This document shows positions 52,344 through 64,000 of a stretch of DNA of 64,000 bases, piece by piece; positions within the stretch are counted from its first letter, which is position 1, and every line of letters starts with the position of its first letter. The translations under genes were made by a program, and so were the position numbers. The notes below the pieces were generated by a model. That model saw nothing but the letters and a program-made list of their open reading frames with translations, had not been told where the DNA came from and searched no databases. The DNA comes from Lucifuga dentata (taxonomy: Eukaryota > Chordata > Actinopteri > Ophidiiformes > Bythitidae), in assembly GCA_014773175.1 (NCBI GenBank), contig VXCM01003138.1:62001-126000 (forward strand), read 5' to 3'.

Positions 52344-55300
52344 CTGCATGGCACAAACGCAGGGCAGCACGGTCATATAAATCCAGTAGACACACACACA
52401 CACACACACACAGCAGCATTAACAGGAAAGTTAAGTCCAAGGACACACTTTCTGTCACTCAAGCACGTGCACGCAACCTTGAAAGAGCAAAGCTGTGAGG
52501 GCATGAGATTTTAGAGCTGCAGTTCTATCGTGGCATACTCAAGCAGCTACTCAAAGAGAGAGATTGTTCTGACATTAAGAAGACTGAGAGAGCTTAATTT
52601 CCTTACTAATGTTCTTAAGAGGCAGGAGGTGCTGCTGAGATTGAAGATAAGGCAGCTTTAGCCCACCCGTTCTCTCTCACAGCCACTGCTTTATCACTAC
52701 TGTGCACTAAAAGGCCACTATCTGATAAAAAGCAGCAGGGGGGGGGNGGGGGGGGGGGGAGGGAGAGAGAGACAGAGAGCATTGCATAAGGGTATGGAGA
52801 GCTCAAGGTTGATGTTCTGTGCTTGCAGCTGTCTTTATGGTTCTTTCTGTTTTCCTCTATAGCTCCACCTTCTGCCTCTGTCCTTTATTTTTTCCTCTGT
52901 GGGTACTGTAGATTGGAAGGAAGAGTTTGTGGAGTGTGAGGAAGATAACCAGCAGTTCATAAGTTCACCGTGTGAAAGAGCTTTCAATGACACTTTGAAT
53001 AGACTTGGAGTGCTACCTGAAATTGTTGATTTTAGTGCCACAGACCAGAGCTACCATTTTCAGATAACAAAAGACTTTTAATGAGTCACACTCAACAGTC
53101 AGTAAAGCTGTTATAACTGTCAGGCAGAGCAGGTGTGAAATATTGCAAGTCTAATTTAACACCAGATCAAACAGTGTGGGTCACCTTGGATGGCCCATCT
53201 CGCTTGATTGCCATTGTAAGCCTACCAGTGTGTATTTCTAATGTGACAGCTTTAAATCAACATGACCTATGCATGGAGGATGAGTCATCAACACTCATCC
53301 TACATGGTGAGAAAGAATTACCTCATACATCTGTGTGATTGTCAAACAAATGCAGTAATTTATCAGCATTGTAGCAGAGGGCTGGAAGGGTACATCAGGG
53401 GGTTGGCCCTTGGGGCTGTTAGCTGGCTTGTTACCCCTGCAAGTAAAAAAGCAGGTTGACTCAAAGGAAAAATAACAAGGGCTGAGAAGCAAACTCATCT
53501 CCAGAAAGAGAGAGAATGTCTGAGCACACGGGGAGTCCAACCTCCTCCTGTGTGGTACTTCAAACTGCCTATCTGAAACAACCAATTGGGTCCAAGTTTT
53601 CTAGATAGATGTAACTTCAGAGTAAATTGTTCTTTCTCTAGCTGTCATGAACGAAGCCAATCCAATCTGCCAAATACTCCACAAATTAACAGTGGGCACT
53701 AGAGCTGAGGATGCTTGATGTGGTGAATTCTGTTTGATGAAACTTGGAATCTGAGATGACTATATATATGTCCAGTGTGGCCAAAAAAAAAAAAAAAAAA
53801 AAAATCCATCTCTAACAGGAAAGTTATCTCCACCAAGTAAGCAAACACATTTTCAGACAGAATACAAAAGAGAAGCTCTATTTCATGATGAATATGTAAA
53901 TTGATAGGAATCAATGATATCCATCCCCTTAGGGTTCATGATCAACCATTACACCCTCTAGGACATGAATGAGACACACATGTATAATGACATATATAGC
54001 AACATAACGTTACTGTATATACAATAGACAAACATGTAGAGCAACATGTACAGGACAAGACGTTTAACAGGACAGCTGATGTCACAGATGTTGAACAGTT
54101 TCTATAAGGTGTTTGTGTGTTTAAATCTCTTATTATTGGAAATCAGCATCAACAACACAAAATATTAATGGACATAAAGGAGAGGGTAGAGATCTCCCAT
54201 GGCAGAGCTGGTATACAAATGTTAATAAAAGTTAAGTTTAGTTCCTTCACAAGAGGATAGTTGCAAAAAAGTAAAAATGTTAAAGTGGGACAAACATTCT
54301 GGGAGAAAAACCTCTATGTTCACACATCAGAAAAACAAGGAGAGACACAAAATCTAAAAAAAGAAAAAAAAAACAAAACTGACAAAACAAGAGAATAATA
54401 AAATGAGAATAAAAAATTATGAGATTAAAGAAAGCATGAAAAAAGAAAAAGGACAAGAAGAACCAGTGTGAACGTTCTGGCCAATGTTATGCGACACATT
54501 GGACACAGAGCACTCCATAGATGATTGGTCAAGGCACATGGAGAGGCTGAACACTGAAATACTATTAGGCAAAAAAAAAAAAAAAAAAANAAAAAAAAAA
54601 AAAAAAAAGAAAAAAGAAAAAAAAAGAGAGTAAATAGAGAGAAAAAAACAAGACCAGAGAGAAATAGAAAAAAGAGGCAGACATAGAGTGGGTACAGAAG
54701 TTGCAGACACACATAAATCATAAAGACTGTAGAGAAGATAGAAGGTCCAACAAGAAATGTACGAAATAGAAAGCAAGCTGTAAATTATTTATCTGTATTA
54801 GAAGAGACAGCAAGTATTAATAGCATGAACAGTGAGGTTACAAAACTAAACCAAACAGAGAGTGAGATCATTACAAACACCAGAACGTTATAGAGAAAAC
54901 AGAGCTGCAAGAAAAGAAAGGGAATGAAGGAAGGAAAGCCTGGAAACACAAGAGAGGCTTAGTTTGGTCAGTCTGATAAGTATCAAAGAATATGAGACAA
55001 AAATAAAGAAGTATGCACACATAGTATCTCTAAGAGGAGACAAAGGGGTAAATAAGCTAAAGGAGAAAAAGAGCAAAGAGAAGAAAAGAAAAAGACAGTA
55101 AATACAATCGATCACCAGGAAAAATGAGAGCAAGAACCATTGTTCTTTACATGGAGAGCTCAAAATAAACGATAGATGAGATACAGCATGAAAGAGAAAT
55201 AAGGCTTAGATATATTATTCAAAAATATAATAACATTTAAAACACAAAAAGGACAAATAGTAAGAACATAGGAGATGCACATTTAGAGTGTTACAAAAGA

Positions 55301-56815
55301 GGGTATTGTTAAAAAGAAAGTAATCACTACAAATTATACAAGTTATGTCATCTTTATACACTACCAACTGATTTTCCAACCATTTAGCAACACTCTAAAA
55401 GTGTGGACTGGGGACACAAGGGCCAAAGCATATAACTGGCATTGGCTACATGTGCATATATGACATATGCAAGTAGTTGTCACTCAGAGAGTGAAGGCAA
55501 TGCCTTGTACAGGCAGAAAACATGGAGCCCATAGAAAGTCTGTCTGTCTGGCCAGCATTCGCTGTGTAGCTTCATACTGATGGATAGTTGATGGTGGAAT
55601 TGGTTTCTTTTTGATTGGCACTCTCGACCAGAATTTGGATGAATATTTGTGTTGAATGCAAAAATGTGTACAATTTCGCAGAAGACAAAGACAGAATCGG
55701 GGAAAATATACTGACAAATAGACAGACAGAAAAAGCAGGCAAACAAGACAAGCAAACAGACAATCACTGCAACCAGCAAAGGAACCAGAGCGGGACGAGG
55801 GGAAGGAGGGATATTAACCATTTCAAGAAAGGATGGGAATGTTCATCAATTGCTGTTAGTCATATTAGTTGCCAAGGGAGGTAATCGCACAGACAGGGGC
55901 CTGTTTGCTTTGCAGGGACTATAAACTGCAGGCAACTAGGAGAGGTAAAGTCTGGGTCAAATACAAAACCAAGCTCAAATGATCAGCTCAAAAGACCACT
56001 AAAGCAAGGAGAGAGACTTCGAGGATGATGTATAGCAAGGCACCTCCCTCCTCCTCCACCTCCTAACTATGGATAGGGAGTGAACATCTTCAATTATTCA
56101 TTCTCCTTCATGCTTCATTCGGGGTTCAGTGCATTCTCAGGTAAGAGCTAGTCCAGCCAGCAGAATGGCCTTTATACCAGCCAGGCTCTGCAGCACCTGT
56201 AGTGGTGCTCTGCTTCAGAGCTGTTCCCACAAAGCAACTATGGCTGCATTTCTTCACTTCATTGCTGAAAACAACCAGCTTACACACTATATCTTGAATC
56301 AACATCAATAATTTTCATTTGATTTAATTTCCAAAAAGAGATATTAATTTTTAGCAGATGGTAATACTGCAACTGCTACATTGTTGTGCCAATGCTTTCT
56401 CTGACTGAGCCCTTGGGGGTTAATGGAAATTGATGCCTTAAAGCCTGCAGTTGTCTACAGTAGCCAGTGGGAGGCAGAGTAAACTCAAGTTCTAATCAGT
56501 TTCATCTTAGGCACAGAAAGTGGGCTGTTGGCATAGCAACGGTTCTAGAAACATAGACCATACATATGAGGGTTGGGGGAGTGGGGGGTGTGTGTGACAA
56601 GAGGTTGTTGGGAGAGTGGGCACAGGGAAGGGTGTGTTTATGAGGGGTGCAGCAAACAGGCAAACACAGTGAGAGCAAAGAAGATAAGGTATAGGATATA
56701 TGACAGGTACGGGTGAGAGCCTCGCAGACACATACATTTACATGAACAGACATATGGAGACAGGCGGGGCCACTTTGGGTTTCACCGTCCTGTGATACTA
56801 TCCTTTTTTTGTTAC

Positions 56816-56877
56816 CTGACCGAGGGCCAGCAGCTCGAAGAGGGGGAAGGGGGGGGATAAGACAGTCCACTTCGAGG
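56816..56877 (-). CDS. Weak candidate syt7 linker exon
   Basis: On the reverse strand a strong pyrimidine tract and acceptor (gcgtctctctccag) precede 62 nt rich in Pro/Ser codons, followed by a good donor (GGTCAG|gtaaca). Length is not a multiple of three and no homologue is recognised. A cryptic exon is equally likely. Confidence 0.2.
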
Positions 56878-58850
56878 CTGGAGAGAGACGCGAGAAAGAA
56901 AGCCAACCCAGCCCCTTTCAGACACTCAGACTCCCCACCCCACCGCAAACATGTCACACTCAAACAAACACGCTTGCCTGAGACCATGAAGTGATGTATT
57001 TCAATGTCTATGCTCCATTTCAGAGCCGCCTACAGTACTAGATCTATCATTCTTTAGGGGCTGCCATGGACTGCCCCGGATCACAGAAGGGTGAGGCTTA
57101 CATAACTCACCATCATGAAACACACATTCACACTACTGTATAGTGAACCAGTCACTCCTGATGCTTGACTCTTCAGTCTACAACCAAATTCCCGCTGTAA
57201 CATCTAAATACGGGTGTTTTGCTGATAATGAATTACTTCCTGGATGTTGCTGCTGGAGATGAGTCCAAACTAGCATTGTTTACTGAAAACCACGAGCAAT
57301 TTGATGGTTACCGAATGTTTATCTTGATTTGTCAGTATTATGTCTATTTTATTTTTTCCGAAAGTGGTATGTCAGAGCTTCCTCAGCTTACTCCTTCACT
57401 TAAGTGGCTGTAAACGACCCATACTACATGCTCTTACATTCAGTGAAATACTGACATATCATGTAGGTCATTATTATTACTTTAAAATACAAAGAGGAGA
57501 TTATTATCTGCCTGACCGGTAAGAGTTCTGAGACCTACCTCCCTTTATGGGCTCCCAATCCTCTCTGCAATTTAGCATCCACCTCTCAGAGCACAATTAA
57601 AATAAATAAGCTGCCATTCCAGGGAATTCCAACATGAAATCATCAAACATTTAAAAAATCCATTAAATGCAAACACCAGCCTACCAAATGTTTTGAATCT
57701 GATTAAATTCAACATTGCCTCTGAGGTGGAGGCTGCTGCAGATGTGCCACCTGTTCTGAGGCAGGACACATAAGTCCCAGGGTAATGCTCCTAATAGCTT
57801 GTCTTTCCAACCACCATGCATCTCTCTGGATGTATGACTGTGGTTGAGATGAGCATTTGTACTGGCATGTACCTGCTGGCTCGAGTGATGCCTTTAGCTC
57901 TCATAATGCATGGATGTGCACAGTACAATAAGTACTCCCTTCTGCTCTCTTGGAAGGAAGATGGATTTGCACTCAGAATTTTCTCTCTTCTTTCCCTGAC
58001 ATATGGCTGTAAGAATGTATAAACACTCTCCTTCTCCTCTCTTTGTGGTTCCTTTATTCTCCCTTAGTGCTGTCTACTTTCTCCTCTCTTAGCACGTAGC
58101 TGAATGCATCTCCACATTCCCCTGTGATGACTGGATGAGCATGGTGGCCACAGGGAGCCAAAGCCTGAGGGACTGTCTAAAGCAGAGTCCCCCAAGGCAT
58201 GGCTGATTAGCCAGGCCTGTAAAGCTCTTGTTGTAGGAGGAGCACTGTCACACTAGCAGAGCATAGCATAATCAATTTACAAGTTTATACAGCACATAGC
58301 ATAATAACAGCAGTTTTTCTGTTACCCAAGATACCAAAAATTACCTGAACAGTTGTGTACACATGTACTACCCAAAACATACCATCCTCCACCACATAAA
58401 TGATAAATTCCGCCTACTATTACTGGAACCATTACAACACAAACAGCCAGTCATGGCATTAAATAAAAACACATTTATATTGATTTATGGTGTAAGGTCA
58501 AAACTGCCATTTAACTGGGTTTGTCTTTACCTTGTCATTCAAGACAAGTTAAGCAATGTAATAAGCTCATAAATTATGAAGGAACATTATATAGCCCACT
58601 GGACAATTAAAATCAGTGAGTGCATTGCATCATTGAGGTAGAGAAGATATATACATATATATCTATTAATATCTGCATGATGTATTCCAAAATAAGAAGC
58701 ATCTCCACTGGCTTATACAAAATTATGTAACATACATGGATGAATAATTAAAAGACCACAGGCAAGTGTACTGAATGTTAACATGGCAGAAGGATAAACT
58801 CTGCCTTCTTTGTCTAGAAGCTCCATCCTCTGGGCCACTCGCTTGCTGCT

Positions 58851-58856
<6 letters not shown>

Positions 58857-58906
<50 letters not shown>
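58857..58906 (+). repeat. (GA)n microsatellite
   Basis: Pure GA tract of about 50 bp. Confidence 0.95.
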
Positions 58907-58909
<3 letters not shown>

Positions 58910-59202
58910 AGATTCAAAGCTCTTGGGGATTGTGGCTTCTCTTTATAGCAACACTGAGGGAGAATCTATAGTTTCACTGAATCACAGCAGAACTGTATGA
59001 GTGAAAACCAATGAGGCATTACTGAGAAAGTCTAACATCCTAATTAGGCTTTCTAACATCCACAACTTATGGGCTTACGACGTAAACACCACAGCATGTG
59101 TGGCCCAGAGTTAAACCAACAGAAAACACTGTCACCATCATCAATTCAGGCCAGCTCCTCTGCTGTGTTACCATGTCACTTTGCCTCTCTCTGCCCATCC
59201 TG

Positions 59203-59788
59203 TTAAAGGACCATACCATGATTTTGCATTTTTGAGCTCAATAATTACAACCTGCATACACATTACATTACAGCCAGCCATTTGGAAAATGGCTGGCTGT
59301 ATTTTCCATTCTACTGGTGTGATACATTTTAAAATGGTTTTTCCTACCTTTCAGACTGCCATTGATTTCCATTAATTATGGTACTTCATAAAAAGGAACC
59401 TGTAGAGACTTGAAATGTGCTTGTGATAGGTAATTCATCACAGCAAACAAAATGTTTCTTAAATTTGTGTGAAAGCTACTTAATTTAACCAATCCAAGAA
59501 AATGTATGTCTCTGGTAATATAGTCCCAGGAGATAACTGCTTTCACAGAGAAATTAAAAAGACTGTGCCTTCTACAATCACGCATAAATATTACCAGGCA
59601 AAACATTGTACGTTAAGGTCAGCTTATCACCTGAACATCTGATTTTGAAAGATTAGTGTATTTGGCAAAATAACACTAAAATTAAAATGCGGTTTGATGT
59701 TTTGGACAATGGTTGGCAGTAACGTACCGTGTATGCAGGTAGTATTTAATGGGCTCAAACATGCAAAAACGCCTGTATGGTCCTTTAA
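59203..59788. mobile_element. TTAA-bounded MITE-like element, copy D
   Basis: The most complete copy: starts TTAAAGGACCATACC and ends GGTATGG-like gtatggtcctttaa, giving TTAA at both outer edges. Inner ends carry TTTTGCAT and CAAACATGCAAAA as inverted repeats. It holds an internal perfect 14-bp hairpin (59270-59283 with 59287-59300). No ORF. Confidence 0.75.
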
Positions 59789-62700
59789 AATGTTTGTTTT
59801 AAAATTCTCTAATACTACAATCAAGTCTCAAAACTGTCTGTTCTTGCCTCTCCTTATAAACAAACGGCTGCATTTGACCCGTCAACCTGTGATCGCACTC
59901 ACATGGTCAATGAAGACGTTCGAAGATTATTGTGGCACAACTTTACCTTCTCACAGCCATGTGTTTATGTGTTTGGCAGGAACCTGTTAATGTCCCATCA
60001 CCAAAATTTGATCCCGTCACCCAAAAACCCTGCAAAACCAGGATCTTGTTATTTTACTTCAGATATTGGGGACAATGTGGGGAAATCACAACTGAGTTCA
60101 GACCATGATTTCACTTTGATGTTAGGATTGATATTTCCAGAAGCACAGAAGTTACTAAACTTAATGTTAGCAAGAAATAATTTGACAGTGACACATTTAA
60201 TTTGATATCTTCAAAGTGTCCAAACATGATTGATGCAGGTTTGGAGATGAATAATGGACTCATGAAGGGTGTTTGGTATAAATGCACAATCTGTGATGAT
60301 ATGGCAATATGGGGGTGTGGAGAATGAGAGAGGGATGAAAGCATGGCTTTGCCTCCAGCTGGAGGCACTCACCAGCCCTGTTTAGACCGAGCAATATGCC
60401 AGGGGTGTGATTGATTAAATCATGGGCAGACATCTGTGAAGTCAGCACTAACATTACAGGGAATGATATAATCCCAGGCTAGCTTACACCTTGCATTTCT
60501 AATACACTCAGGACTTATAACATTTATGTGAGTTTCTAAATTTAGAATCCAATTAAAGCGTGGCTAAATCATTCGTTATACATTTAAATTTGCATAAAAC
60601 AAACACACAGTAATAAGTCCCTCAAATGGAATTGCAGTTTTACAGTGTAGGAGAGGGACAGAGAGGAGTTCACTAATGGACTCAGACATTAAAAGCCTTT
60701 TTTATAGTTACATATATATTTTTTTATTTCCTTGTTCTCCATTGTTCCCCCTTTTATACTGTAACATGCCAGTCATTCCATTTTGACTGAAAAAAATTAA
60801 ATGAACCCCAGATTAATCTAGAAAATACCACAATACACTCAATCACTGTTAAATGAAGTGAGTCCTCCTGGCCATGTGCTGGACCAAGTATTTTTGGAGG
60901 TTTTCAGGTGAGTAGAAAACTTAGAAAGCCAGATGTAATCAAATCACAGCATTTTTTTTTTTCCTGTGTGATGATAACACTGAATAAGGACTACACTAAC
61001 ATAGCATTCTGACTTACAGATCAATAGTTTTGATGGTCACAATACCAGCAGTCTTACTCAAGAACAGTTAACTAACTCAATGCAGTGTTATGTCCACTCA
61101 GCCAGAGGATACTTAGGGGACTAAAATAAGGTGGATGAATCAAGAGATGAATATCTCCAACCTTGTTGATGTAGCGTAGCTTAGTCTGTGATAAATGAAG
61201 GCGGTTATTAGTTGACGGAGGACAGCTGCCATTGTACTGAACACCACTGTGTCCTCTTTGATTAAACTGTAATGTTTGTTTGATATAAGTCCCCAAGAGG
61301 AAACAATAAAATCCCATACTCCTTCATTTGCACAGACCACATGTGCAGCTTTATAATGTAGCTGTACAGGTCAGTTACCATCGTATTGTAATAGAACCCA
61401 AGTTATAAAACACGTGTCAAATCGATGAAACACTTCTGAATGAGAAATAATTGGTGTGACGAGTAAATCAGAATTTGTTCACCCACTTCTGCCATTTTGT
61501 TTTAAGGTGTGTGTCATATTATGTATCTCCAAAGTGTCTCCAATTTGTCACAGAATCAAAGTGAGGTTAAAGTGGTCTAATTGAACTGTAGAGGAAATTG
61601 AGTGTGGCACGTCTGCCTAGGGCTGGATCAAATGCAGAATTTCACTCTGTCTGCAGTGTTAAACACAATCCATGACTAAAATGAAGCAGACTGTGGCTTG
61701 AGATACTATATTTGTTTCAGATTTCTTAGCCTCAAACAGTAGTGCTTTCCTAAAAGAATGCGAAAAGTTAATTTGAGAGATAAGGAGATGTGAAGAATGG
61801 TGCATCCTTCTTGATCAGTTTTATATTTAGGCATATCTGGTGTGTAAGGTGGCTGGCAAGAAAAAGCTTTATTTTTAGCAGCTTGTTTAAGTAAGTGACT
61901 AACATGCTGTGGAATAATGAGGAGGCTCTCTGGGCCCTCAGTGGAGCTAGAGACGGAACTCTCAGGGAGGCAGAGGGTGATTGAAGGAAACTAATGAGCA
62001 GGAGAAAAAAAAGCAGAAAAAAAGAACACAGGAGTAGAAAAGACTGATGAAAAAAAAGCATGAAAATACAAAGGAAACACAACAATTACCAGTGGGAGGT
62101 CTCTGTAAGGCAGGAATGAAAAGACAACAGCAGATGAAAATGGTAGAGAATGTTATTGTGAAAGGGGGTAGGGGTAATTATTATGGTCACAGAAAATGAC
62201 CACTGGCGCGATGAAACACTCTTTTATTTGAATGACCAATTTTTACCCTTAAAATCAGATAAAAAGCCTGGAGTACCAGCAGGTGAGAATGAGAATGTCA
62301 CTGCACTGATTTATGAGCTCATTACTGCTTTACAGCTAACAGCCAATTTTCTTTATCTCTTTACTCATTTCAGCAATACAGGAACTTTTCCTCCATTTGG
62401 CACCATAAACCTCTTTATGGTGCTCAAGAACTTTCCTTATAATAGTTCAGAAACTCAGAATTATAATATAGTCCAGGAGCTATAACTTGGCCCTTTTTAA
62501 GTGTAGTTCAGGGTAGGTATTCTCTGATTGTTCAAGAATTGCTGAGTGGCGCTCACTGATTGGTCAGACGCAAGCTTCCCCAGGTAGCCAACCGCAATTT
62601 TAAAATAGTTGCATTTAGCTTTGTACACAGCAGCACATTTGGATCTACTCATAACGGGAAGCAGTGTAAAAAAATAAATGAATAAATAGAAATTAATGAA

Positions 62701-63103
62701 AGAGAAAAATCAACAATCACAATAATCAAAGCAGCTCTGATGTAGCTGTAAATGGTACGATACATTGGATGCTGTCTTCAAGGTACTTGAAGAATGCTAC
62801 TCTGGATAGTTCTGGGTAAAGTAGTTCCTAATTTGTTCCCAAACGTTTGGTCAGAAAGTGCCTATTCTTGTTTCTGTCTTTTCTGAGTCGGGTATTTTAG
62901 GTAAAAGTCTGTGGCACAAAGGGGCTGAGTGCAAAAAAAAAAAAAAAAANAAAAAAAAAAAAAAACACGACTCAAGCTACTCTCTTCTATCTAAACTGTA
63001 AAACCATCTGTTTCCTTGAATATAATACCCAGATTCTCCACATCCTTTCACTTGCTCCCCATTCTTTCATACACAACAAGCACTCTCATACTTCATCTGG
63101 TAC

Positions 63104-63232
63104 CTCTTCTCAGGAGGGGGCTCCTGATTGGTGGGTGCTGCCTGCGCTGTTTCCTGCAGGTCAGGGATATTGGCAAAGTCATCTTGCTCGGCCACACCAA
63201 TGGCCAAAGCCAGGACCACCAGCTTCCCTTCA
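63104..63232 (-). CDS. Orphan exon, possible alternative syt7 linker cassette
   Basis: On the reverse strand a pyrimidine-rich tract leads to acceptor gagccag|T; 129 nt follow to donor AAGAG|gtacca. The frame is open with coding-like codon use: EGKLVVLALAIGVAEQDDF, then ANIPDLQETAQ, then a Pro/Glu-rich end EPPPEK. The exon is phase 2-2 and a multiple of three, so it can be skipped or included without frameshift. It lies about 11 kb upstream of the syt7 C2A exon on the same strand. Rodent Syt7 is known to have linker splice inserts, one of 44 residues, close to the 43 here, but I cannot confirm sequence similarity. It could belong to another gene. If unspliced at its 3' end it would run 12 codons further to a stop. 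Confidence 0.45.
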
Positions 63233-64000
63233 CTGGCTCCCAAAAATATGACAAAGGTAAACAGAAATAGAAAGAGAGACAAGAAAAAGAACAAGGAACA
63301 GATGCAAAGGAGAGAAGGAGAGAGAGAGATCGAACGTAAAGGATGCCAGGAGGAGTCGGAAGTTGCAGTGCAAGGGGCAGAGAAGAAAAGAGAGGTCACG
63401 TAAGGTGACAGCGAGGATACAAAACAGAGAGGTGGTGGGAAAAGAAGAGAAGCCATAAGAGAGCAAACACAAGAAGCAGTCAAAGAGGAAATGGTTATAA
63501 AGAGGAAATCCACATAATCACATAACATCCCAGTGCTGTCGTTTGGTCCAGGGAAGGATATTAAGAAGGGACCTTAAACTTAAAGGCCAATTTAATAATA
63601 ATGTAATGATTTTAATGAAGTCGTGGTGAGAACAAGTTCAGTCTGTATTTATATTACAGACTGCAAATTAAGGAATGTGTTGATTAGTTAATGATTCTTA
63701 ATAAATTTGATATTCAGCAGGCTGCACATCAAACTGCCACACAAACCAGATGTACAGGCCCATATTCACAATTAAAGTACACACACAGACACCCCACAAC
63801 CTGTAATTTATCTAGTTATTTAACCTGCCTTCTGCTTTCCCTCCAGACTCACCTTTCTTATCTAACAGGCCTGTCTTCCTTCTCCAGAGCTAAGATTTAA
63901 TTAAGCATCATTAAGAGGATCTGGACTAATTGTTTCTATTTGAGTGTCACAGTATCTTGAGGTGCTGGGTGTGTGTCACCATTTTCTGGGTCAGTGCTCT
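63233..64000. other. Right edge, no gene recognised
   Basis: Purine-rich sequence (pyrimidine-rich on the reverse strand, as expected upstream of the 63104-63232 acceptor), then AT-rich DNA without recognisable exons. Confidence 0.5.

Larger units (their letters stand above)
52344..63103. other. Putative long syt7 linker intron(s)
   Basis: No exon was firmly identified between the first C2A exon and the orphan exon at 63104. Contents include a poly(G) tract with N at 52747, poly(A) tracts at 53785 and 54572-54620, a long purine-rich stretch (54350-55300), a (GA)n tract at 58857-58906 and a MITE-like copy at 59203. Weak exon-like candidates are at 56816-56877 and 60373-60433. Confidence 0.45.

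Noticed and set aside
54350..55300. Long purine-rich tract suggesting a structural or coding element
   Set aside because: Open frames there reflect skewed base composition (reverse strand Phe/Leu/Ser runs); no motif or splice pattern supports a gene.
62183..62485. 100-codon + strand open frame
   Set aside because: No family match, no splice context, AT-rich; probably chance within intron or intergenic sequence.

Overview
This window is nuclear DNA from a ray-finned fish, most likely a percomorph-type teleost. The evidence is intron-rich genes with GT-AG splicing, many AC/CT/GA microsatellites, teleost-style LINE and DNA-transposon remnants, and protein-level matches to vertebrate families. 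No bacterial or viral gene content was seen. All genes were assembled by eye from splice sites, reading phase and remembered family sequences; no database search was run.

Layout: (1) 1.4-19.3 kb, + strand: a complete-looking eps8l2 gene in 20 coding exons (684 aa: PTB domain, SH3 domain, C-terminal actin-effector region). (2) 20.65-25.4 kb, - strand: a complete fads2 fatty-acyl desaturase (12 coding exons, 445 aa), convergent with eps8l2, with a likely 5' non-coding exon and a candidate SRE plus CCAAT promoter cluster. (3) 28.4-29.7 kb, + strand: lrrc10b as one intronless ORF with unusually acidic ends. (4) 31.7-35.06 kb, - strand: ppp1r32 (saxo4), ten exons, C-terminus unresolved. (5) 49.67-52.34 kb, - strand: the five 3' exons of syt7 encoding both C2 domains. 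Its N-terminal, transmembrane and most linker exons were not found and probably lie in the 52-64 kb intron region or beyond the right edge. A convincing orphan exon at 63.1 kb on the same strand may belong to it.

ppp1r32, lrrc10b, syt7 and fads2 are all neighbours on human 11q12 (from memory), so this is a conserved vertebrate block with a local order change and with eps8l2 alongside. The genes do not form one pathway: eps8l2 regulates actin, fads2 makes long-chain polyunsaturated fatty acids, ppp1r32 is an axonemal/PP1-linked protein, syt7 is a calcium sensor for exocytosis, and lrrc10b is poorly characterised.

Repeats: four related copies of a TTAA-bounded, long-inverted-repeat MITE-like family (26.6, 35.2, 45.3 and 59.2 kb), a decayed LINE reverse transcriptase (43.3-44.2 kb), hAT-like remnants and many microsatellites. 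The assembly carries 23 isolated single N characters. Those in unique sequence sit between two (near-)identical copies of 56-88 bp, so they look like unmerged contig overlaps. Two fall in coding exons (lrrc10b, ppp1r32) and distort the genes.
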